64,000 nucleotides of DNA from Inquilinus ginsengisoli_B (GTDB lineage Bacteria > Pseudomonadota > Alphaproteobacteria > DSM-16000 > Inquilinaceae): assembly GCF_050434925.1 (NCBI RefSeq), contig NZ_JBNDJK010000001.1, positions 2,356,001 through 2,420,000 on the forward strand, in the 5' to 3' direction. The notes below the pieces were generated by a model, which made no database searches, was not told where the DNA came from, and saw only the letters and a list, made by a program, of their open reading frames with translations. Of the stretch, positions 58,363-64,000 are shown one piece after another; the first letter of the stretch is position 1; every line of letters begins with the position of its first letter. Position numbers and translations under genes: made by a program.

Positions 58363-60687
58363 ATGAACAGCTTGTTGCGGGCCACGCGCGACGCGGGACA
58401 GATCCCGCTCTCCTGGGCCGGCTCGACCAAGGAGATGGACTATCTGAACTTCGGCGATGCGCTGAGTCCGGTCATGGTGGCGCTGCTGTCCGGGCTGGAC
58501 ATTGCCCGCGTCCCGACCAAGTCGAAATCCGTGCGTATGGGCGCGGTCGGCACCATCGGCCATGGGTTCGAGGGCGGCGAAGTCTGGTTCTGGGGCACCG
58601 GCTGCTCGGGCTGGAAGAACCCGTCGGCGCCGATGCCGGAGCGGCTGCCCTTCACCGTGCCGCCCGACTCCACCTTCCACGTTCCGGCCAGCCGCGGCCC
58701 GGTCTCGGCCCGGCTGCTCGGCGGCAAGGCCAAGGGCGGCGTCTATGGCGACCCGGTCTGGCTGCTGCCGCGCTTCTACAGGCCGAAGGTCGAGAAGAAG
58801 TGGGATGTCGGCGTCATCCTGCACCTGTCGGAGCTGGCCGATAGGTCCTTTGCCCAGGCCAATCCGCGCGCCGACTACAAGCGCTTCGAGGTGCCGGCCG
58901 AGCTCGCCGGCCGGGTCCATCTGATCAGCACGGTGACGCCGATCGGGATCGAAGGCCTCAAGGACAAGGTCGATGAGATCCTGGCCTGCAAGCGCATCGT
59001 CTCGACCAGTCTGCACGGCATGGTGATCGCCGAAAGCTACGGCATCCCCTGCCTGTACTTCTCGCCGCAGGGCAACGAGGCCGGGCTGACCCTCACCGAG
59101 CTCACGCCCGAGGGGACGACCGACCTGCGGATCGTCGATCTCTACACCGGCATCGGCAAGGACAAGATCTGGAGCTACAGCCAGCCGCGCGGCATCGCCA
59201 CCGACTGGCAGGACGTGCTCGACACCATCGACGACGTGTGGGAGCCGGTGTCGATCGACGAGGACGCGCTGATCAACGCCTTCCCGCTCGACGCCAAGCC
59301 GCTGGTCGCGCCGGCCGGCAAGACCGTGTGGGACCACCCGGTGCTGACCGGCCTGGTGCTCCAGCATTCCGTCGACGAGCTGCGCCGGGAAGACCGCAAG
59401 CGCGTCGCCCTGGCCCGGGCCGGCGAGGCCAAGACCGAAACCGCGGCTGCCGCCCCGGCTCCGGTCCCGGCCGCCAAGCCGGCCCCGGCCCTCAAGGTTG
59501 TTTCCGCCATGACCACCGTTCCCCCGACAACCCCCGCCCCGGCCAAGCCCGCCGCTGCCTCCGCCGCGCCGATGACCGCCGGCTCGGCCGCCCTTGCCCG
59601 GGCGCCTGAACCTGTGCTGGAGAGCGCGCCGGACCCGACTCCGGCGGCCGCCCCGGCGGTGGCCAGGCCCGAGGCGGCGTCGCGCGACCGGCTGGAGACG
59701 CTGCTGCGCTTCAACGCCAAGCGGCTGTCGATCCCGCTGTCCTGGGTCGCCACCACCAGCGAGCACCCGCACGCCAATCTCGGCGACGCGCTCAGCGCCG
59801 TGGTGGTCGCCGCCATCGCCGGCCTGCCGGTGCGCCGCGCCGCCTTCGACGACGCGTCGGAGCGGATGGTCGCGGTCGGCACCATCGGCCATGCCCAGAA
59901 GAACGGCGTGCTGCACTTCTGGGGCACCGGCATGGACGCGACGCTGAATCCGGTCGACCGCTCGATCCGGCAGTACATGCGGCCGCAGAACACCGATTTC
60001 GTCGTGCATGGCGTGCGCGGCCGCAAGACCCAGGCGGTGCTGCGCGGCCAGGGCATCAAGGTGCCCGACGTGTTCGGCGACCCGGTCTGGTTCCTGCCGC
60101 GCATCATGCCGATGAAGCACGTCAAGAAGACGCACGAACTCGGCGTGATCCTGCACATCTCCGAGCTGGCCTCGATGGACCCGCAATCGGGGGTGAAGGA
60201 GGCGCTGAAGCGCTACAACATCCCGCCCAGCCTGGCGGGGTCGATCCGGCTGATCAACACCTACACCGCGCCGAAGGTCGACGCCTTCGCCGCCAAGGTG
60301 GAGGAGATCGTGTCGTGCAAGCGGATCATCTCGACCAGCCTGCACGGCATGGTGATCGCCGAGACCTACGGCGTGCCCTGCGGCTGGTTCGGCACCTATG
60401 AGGGCGGCCGGCTGCTGCTCGACGTCGACGATCCGGAGAACCGGATCGATCACCGCATCCGCGACTTCTACTCCGGCGTCGGCAAGCCGGGCGTGATCGC
60501 CTTCTGCCGCGACCGCAGCCTGGAGACGCCGTGGGAGGACGTGATCACCTGGATCGACGAGACCTGGCAGCCGCTGCGCTATGACGGCCGTGCTTTGTTC
60601 GAGGCCTTTCCGGTGGCGCAGGGCGTGTCGTTCGACGACGCGGTGTGGCCGGTGTCGGGCGACGTCTACGCCCGCATCCCGTTCTGA
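58363..60687 (+). CDS. Tandem polysaccharide pyruvyl-transferase-like fusion protein
   Basis: 774 residues. Two complete homologous domains are present: residues 1-342 (YLNFGDALSPVMVALLSGLD; VGTIGHGFEGGEVWFWGTGC; ASRGPVSARLL; VSTSLHGMVIAESYGIPC) and 437-774 (ANLGDALSAVVVAAIAGLPV; AVGTIGHAQKNGVLHFWGTG; ISTSLHGMVIAETYGVPCGW). A 95-residue Ala/Pro/Lys linker (343-436) joins them. Both domains keep the SLHG signature, so both may be active, perhaps on different sugars of one repeat unit. In domain 2 RGPVS is replaced by GVRGRKTQAVL, a noteworthy divergence. GAGGCG precedes ATG 58363. Confidence 0.8.
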   Translation: MNSLLRATRDAGQIPLSWAGSTKEMDYLNFGDALSPVMVALLSGLDIARVPTKSKSVRMGAVGTIGHGFEGGEVWFWGTGCSGWKNPSAPMPERLPFTVPPDSTFHVPASRGPVSARLLGGKAKGGVYGDPVWLLPRFYRPKVEKKWDVGVILHLSELADRSFAQANPRADYKRFEVPAELAGRVHLISTVTPIGIEGLKDKVDEILACKRIVSTSLHGMVIAESYGIPCLYFSPQGNEAGLTLTELTPEGTTDLRIVDLYTGIGKDKIWSYSQPRGIATDWQDVLDTIDDVWEPVSIDEDALINAFPLDAKPLVAPAGKTVWDHPVLTGLVLQHSVDELRREDRKRVALARAGEAKTETAAAAPAPVPAAKPAPALKVVSAMTTVPPTTPAPAKPAAASAAPMTAGSAALARAPEPVLESAPDPTPAAAPAVARPEAASRDRLETLLRFNAKRLSIPLSWVATTSEHPHANLGDALSAVVVAAIAGLPVRRAAFDDASERMVAVGTIGHAQKNGVLHFWGTGMDATLNPVDRSIRQYMRPQNTDFVVHGVRGRKTQAVLRGQGIKVPDVFGDPVWFLPRIMPMKHVKKTHELGVILHISELASMDPQSGVKEALKRYNIPPSLAGSIRLINTYTAPKVDAFAAKVEEIVSCKRIISTSLHGMVIAETYGVPCGWFGTYEGGRLLLDVDDPENRIDHRIRDFYSGVGKPGVIAFCRDRSLETPWEDVITWIDETWQPLRYDGRALFEAFPVAQGVSFDDAVWPVSGDVYARIPF

Positions 60688-60696
60688 GGCGGTGAG

Positions 60697-62073
60697 ATGA
60701 ACGGGCGATCCCAGCGCCCGTTCGCCGCTGCGGCGCGGCTGGCCGATGCGCTGGCCCCGCTGCCGCGGCCCGTCCCGCCGCGGCCGGCCTCCCCCCTGCC
60801 GGCTGCGGCGCGGACGATCCCGGCCGGCGCCGGGCGCCAGCGCGTGGTGCTTGTCCTGCAGGGCGCGGCGACACCGTTCCAGCGGCGCCTGGCGGCGGCG
60901 CTGGAGGCCGACGGCGCCCGCATCGTCAAGATCAACATCTGCGGTGGCGACGTGGTGTTCTGGCGCCGCCCGGCCATCGCCTTCCGCGGCCGGTTCGAGG
61001 AGTGGCGCGGCTTCGTCGCCGGCATCCTCGACCGCGAGGGTGTCACCGACCTTATGCTGTTCGGCGATTGCCGACCGCACCACGCGGTGGCGGTCGACCT
61101 GGCCCGCCGCTGCGGCCTCAGGCTGCACCTGTTCGAAGAGGGCTATCTGCGCCCCGGCTGGGTCACCTGCGAGGCCTGGGGCGTGAACGGCCATTCCGAC
61201 CTGCCGCGCAGCCCGGCGATGTTCCAGGCCCTGGCGCGGGCGGCCGAGGCAGAGCCTCCGCCGGCGCCGGTGCCGTCCTACTTCCTGCACCGGGCTGTGT
61301 GGGACGTGCTGTGGACCGCAGGCCTGGTGGCGTTGACGCCCGCCTTTCCGCATTATCGCCACCACGCGCTCGACCATCCGCTGGTGGAATATGCCGGCTG
61401 GCTCGGCCGGTTCCTGCGAGCCCCATGGGTCCGGCGGCAGGCGCAGCAGGTGATGCAGGGCCTGGCCGAGCAGCGCTATTACGTGCATCCGCTGCAGCTC
61501 GACACCGATTTCCAGATCCGCACCCATTCGCCCTTCCGCGATACGGTCGAGGCGGCGGAGGAGGTAATCGCCTCCTTCGCCCGCAACGCTGATTCCCAAA
61601 CCCGGCTGGTGGTGAAGCTGCACCCGCTCGACTTCCGGCCGGTGCGGAAACGCCGGCTCATCGAAGCGCTGGCGGTACGCCATGGCGTGTCGGACCGGGT
61701 CGACTTCATCGATGGCGGCGACCTGCAGCAACTGGTCGACGGTGCCATCGGCATAGTCGTGGTCAACTCCACCGTCGGCCTGTTCGCGCTTGAGCGAGGC
61801 AAGCCGCTGCAGACGCTCGGCACGGCTCTGTTCGACCTGCCGGGCCTCAGCTTTCAGGGCGGGCTCGACCGCTTCTGGGCCGAAGGCCAGCCGCCGAGCG
61901 CCGAGCTGCTGGAGGCGTTCCGCCGGGTCGTGGTGGCGCGGACCCAGATCCGCGGCAGCTTCTTCTCGCTCTCCGGCATCGACCTCGCGGTCGACGGCGC
62001 CCGCCGCCGCATCCTCGACGGCGAGGTCCAGCCGCTGCGCGAGGCCGCCTGGGCGGCGCAGGCGGGAGAATGA
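60697..62073 (+). CDS. Capsule polysaccharide biosynthesis/export protein (KpsS/RkpJ type)
   Basis: 458 residues of the capsule synthesis family that includes KpsS and rhizobial RkpJ. An N-terminal Pro/Ala tail (1-45) precedes QRVVLVLQGAATPFQRRLAA; then come FWRRPAIAFRGRFEEW, DLMLFGDCRPHHAVAVDLAR, LHLFEEGYLRPGWVTCEAWG, and the C-domain with RLVVKLHPLDFRP, DGAIGIVVVNSTVGLFALER. KpsS adds beta-Kdo to the lipid anchor of capsules. This protein probably acts on the phospholipid-linked start of a K-antigen at the cytoplasmic face. It overlaps the next gene by 4 bases (ATGA). Confidence 0.85.
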   Translation: MNGRSQRPFAAAARLADALAPLPRPVPPRPASPLPAAARTIPAGAGRQRVVLVLQGAATPFQRRLAAALEADGARIVKINICGGDVVFWRRPAIAFRGRFEEWRGFVAGILDREGVTDLMLFGDCRPHHAVAVDLARRCGLRLHLFEEGYLRPGWVTCEAWGVNGHSDLPRSPAMFQALARAAEAEPPPAPVPSYFLHRAVWDVLWTAGLVALTPAFPHYRHHALDHPLVEYAGWLGRFLRAPWVRRQAQQVMQGLAEQRYYVHPLQLDTDFQIRTHSPFRDTVEAAEEVIASFARNADSQTRLVVKLHPLDFRPVRKRRLIEALAVRHGVSDRVDFIDGGDLQQLVDGAIGIVVVNSTVGLFALERGKPLQTLGTALFDLPGLSFQGGLDRFWAEGQPPSAELLEAFRRVVVARTQIRGSFFSLSGIDLAVDGARRRILDGEVQPLREAAWAAQAGE

Positions 62074-62864
62074 ACGCGACAGTACCGACGGCAGTCGTCG
62101 TGACCGGCGCGTCGCACGGCCTCGGCGCGGCTTTGGCGCGGCATTATGCGGCGCCGGGCGTGGCGCTGGCCCTGATCGGCCGCAACCCGGCCCGGCTGGA
62201 AGAGGTGGCCGCGACCTGCCGACAGCGCGGCGCGGTGGTGGAGAGGGCGGAGATCGATGTGCGCGACGGCGCCCGGCTCGGCGACTTCCTGCGCGGCTTC
62301 GACGCCCGCCATCCGGTGGCGGTGGTGATCGCCAATGCCGGGGTCGAGGCCGGGCTGGCCCCGGGCCGCGGCAGCGAGCCGGAGGAGTCGGTCACGGCGC
62401 AGCTGCGCATCAACCTGGAAGGCGCGATCGCGACGGTGTCGCCGCTGATCGAGCCGATGCGCGCCCGTCGCTTCGGCCGCATCGTCCTGATCTCGTCGCT
62501 GGCGGCGCTGATGCCGCTGGCCGACCAGCCGGCCTATTCCGCCTCCAAGGCCGGACTGATGGCTTGGGGCGAGGCGCTGCTGGCCTGGCTGCGGCCGGAC
62601 GGAATCCGGGTGACGATCGCCTGCCCAGGCTTCATCGCCACCGGCATGAGCGACCGCTACCGCGGCTCTCGTCCGTTCCAATGGAGCGCCGAACGGGCAG
62701 CGCAGCACATCGCCGCCGCCACCGCCCGCGGCCGCGCCATGGTGGCCTTTCCCTGGCCCCTGGTCTGGCTGATCCGCCTGGGCCGGCTGGCCCCGCGCCC
62801 GCTCCGCGCCGCCTTCATCGACCGCTTCCTGCGCTTCGAGATCGACGCGCCGGCAGCCCTCTAG
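62070..62864 (+). CDS. Short-chain dehydrogenase/reductase (RkpH-like)
   Basis: 264 residues. Classical SDR: cofactor loop VTGASHGLGAALA (11-23), IANAGVEAGLAPG (NAG at 89-91), catalytic serine in LISSLAAL (142-143), and YSASK with Tyr156 and Lys160. The end (FPWPLVWLIRLGRLAPRPLR) is amphipathic and may associate with membranes. Next to a KpsS/RkpJ-like gene and an RkpG-like gene it corresponds to RkpH, thought to reduce a 3-keto lipid precursor. Its stop codon shares the CTAG palindrome with the convergent PLP enzyme gene. Confidence 0.85.
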   Translation: MNATVPTAVVVTGASHGLGAALARHYAAPGVALALIGRNPARLEEVAATCRQRGAVVERAEIDVRDGARLGDFLRGFDARHPVAVVIANAGVEAGLAPGRGSEPEESVTAQLRINLEGAIATVSPLIEPMRARRFGRIVLISSLAALMPLADQPAYSASKAGLMAWGEALLAWLRPDGIRVTIACPGFIATGMSDRYRGSRPFQWSAERAAQHIAAATARGRAMVAFPWPLVWLIRLGRLAPRPLRAAFIDRFLRFEIDAPAAL

Positions 62865-64000
62865 CTTCGGGCCGCAGCGCTCAGCCGCTTGGCCACCGGC
62901 GCCTCGTGCAGCAGCCGCTCCCGTTCCTCGGCGATGATCGCGACGGCGCGGTCGATCTGGTCCCGGGTGTGGTCGGCGGTGACGAAGCAGCGCAGCCGGG
63001 CGGATTTCTCCGGCACCGCCGGATGCACGATCGGCGACACGTTGACGCCGCGCTCCAGCAGCCGGTTCGACAGCAGCACCGCCTGCAGCGAATCCCCCAG
63101 GATGATCGGGATGATCGCATGGCCCTGGGCCAGGCCGGTGTCCAGCCCGGCGGCCCGGGCACGCTCCAGGAAATGCCGGGAATTGGCCTGCAGCCGTGTC
63201 ACCCGCCCGTCCGTGTCGGCGATCAGCAGCTCCAGCGCCGTCAGCGCCGCCATGGTCGCCGGCGCCGGCATGCCGACGCTGTAGACGAAGCCCGACGCCG
63301 TCAGCTTCAGATAGTCGACCAGGGTCGCCGGGCCGGCGATGTAGCCGCCGCATGAAGCCAGCGTCTTCGACATCGTGCCCATCCAGATGTCGACCTGCCG
63401 CGGGTCGACGCCGCTGGCCTCGGCGATGCCGCGCCCGGTCGGGCCCAGCACGCCCAGCCCATGCGCCTCGTCGACCATCAACCAGGCGCCGAAGCGCTGC
63501 TTGATCGCCACCAGCCGGGGCAGGTCGATGGTGTCGCCATCCATCGAATACAGGCTCTCGACCACGATCAGCACGCGCTGCCAGCGGTCGCGCTCCGCCG
63601 TCAGGATCGACTCCAGCGTGTCCAAATCGTTGTGCGGGAAGGACCGCCGCTGCGCGCCGGACAGCTGGGCGCCGGTGATCACGCTGCTGTGGATCAGCCC
63701 GTCGTGCAGGATCAGGTCGGCCGGCCCGGTGATCTGGCCGATGGCGGAAACATTGGTGGCGTGGCCGCTGACGAAGGCGACCGCGTCCTCGACGCCGTGC
63801 ACCTCGGCCAGGCGCCGCTCCAGCGCCGCGTGGAACGGCCGCTCGCCCGCCACCAGCCGGCTGGCCGAGACCGAGGTGCCGTACTCGTCGACCGCCGCCT
63901 TCGCCGCCGCGGCCACCGCCGGGTGGCCGTTCAGCCCGAGATAGTCGTAGGAGGCGAAGTTGATCACCTCCCGCCCGGCGATCCGCGACACCGCCCCGGC
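62861..64000 (-). CDS. Alpha-oxoamine synthase-type PLP enzyme (RkpG/BioF-like), 5' end outside window
   Basis: At least 379 residues; the frame continues past base 64000, so the N-terminus is missing. It belongs to the 2-amino-3-ketobutyrate CoA ligase/8-amino-7-oxononanoate synthase family. Landmarks: INFASYDYLGLNGHPAV, VSASRLVAGERPFHAALERR, FVSGHATNVS, VDEAHGLGVLG (cofactor Asp), the PLP lysine in WMGTMSKTLASCGGY, and a domain end with LRCFVTADHTRDQIDRAV. These enzymes condense an acyl-CoA or acyl-ACP with an amino acid. In rhizobia the homologue RkpG makes part of a capsule lipid anchor, a role supported by the two neighbours. BioF activity is less likely as no bio genes are near. Confidence 0.85.
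   Translation of the reverse strand, partial: AGAVSRIAGREVINFASYDYLGLNGHPAVAAAAKAAVDEYGTSVSASRLVAGERPFHAALERRLAEVHGVEDAVAFVSGHATNVSAIGQITGPADLILHDGLIHSSVITGAQLSGAQRRSFPHNDLDTLESILTAERDRWQRVLIVVESLYSMDGDTIDLPRLVAIKQRFGAWLMVDEAHGLGVLGPTGRGIAEASGVDPRQVDIWMGTMSKTLASCGGYIAGPATLVDYLKLTASGFVYSVGMPAPATMAALTALELLIADTDGRVTRLQANSRHFLERARAAGLDTGLAQGHAIIPIILGDSLQAVLLSNRLLERGVNVSPIVHPAVPEKSARLRCFVTADHTRDQIDRAVAIIAEERERLLHEAPVAKRLSAAARS

Overview
The window is 64 kb of very GC-rich DNA (G/C strongly favoured at third codon positions) with closely packed genes, short operons and strong Shine-Dalgarno sites. The gene families (MucR regulators, an EcfG-type sigma factor with its alphaproteobacterial promoter, a rhizobial-style rkpG/H/J-like capsule set, dpp and CUT1 importers) point to an alphaproteobacterium. 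The overall style resembles large-genome Rhodospirillales such as Inquilinus or Azospirillum relatives; that placement is inference. No rRNA, tRNA or CRISPR array was seen.

Layout. 1-5.8 kb: a cut-off DUF488 gene, a LysE exporter, a SnoaL-like protein, a YopT-like (C58) cysteine protease-type protein, a Tim44-like membrane protein and a zinc-ribbon methyltransferase. 5.9-13.2 kb: an RTX protein, an orphan phage terminase with a small partner gene, a K+ channel, a decayed IS481-type element, dispersed palindromic repeats and a lipoprotein acid phosphatase. 13.3-20.5 kb: a lone receiver protein, a small secreted protein and a 1988-residue RTX protein made of about 22 modules of 78-79 residues. 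20.7-30.1 kb: a dpp-type peptide importer led by three tandem binding-protein paralogues. 30.2-33.8 kb: a TetR regulator and a HlyD/DHA2 efflux pair that share a 15-bp operator. 34-36.9 kb: mtnK-mtnA methionine salvage with a divergent RidA protein. 37.3-38.5 kb: a PsiD-like phosphatidylserine-decarboxylase-family enzyme bracketed by repeats. 38.7-48.5 kb: two sugar-type catabolic units around a LacI regulator (dioxygenase, MHS transporter and TIM-barrel isomerase on one side; oxidoreductase plus CUT1 ABC importer on the other). 49-51.6 kb: an EcfG-like sigma factor whose terminator has been entered by a group II intron. 51.6-56.8 kb: a Pro-rich protein, an acyltransferase, two divergent MucR homologues and a Cys-containing secreted protein. 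57-64 kb: a cell-surface polysaccharide locus with two pyruvyl-transferase-like proteins (one a tandem fusion), a KpsS/RkpJ-like protein, an RkpH-like dehydrogenase and a convergent RkpG-like acyl-transferring PLP enzyme that runs off the window.

The most notable observations are: a family of terminal-inverted-repeat elements placed directly at stop codons; a group II intron with a CGC domain V triad sitting in the bidirectional terminator of two convergent genes; the PsiD-like decarboxylase; the tandem pyruvyl-transferase-like fusion beside a capsule lipid-anchor module; the YopT-like protein; and the shared operators of the TetR and LacI systems.
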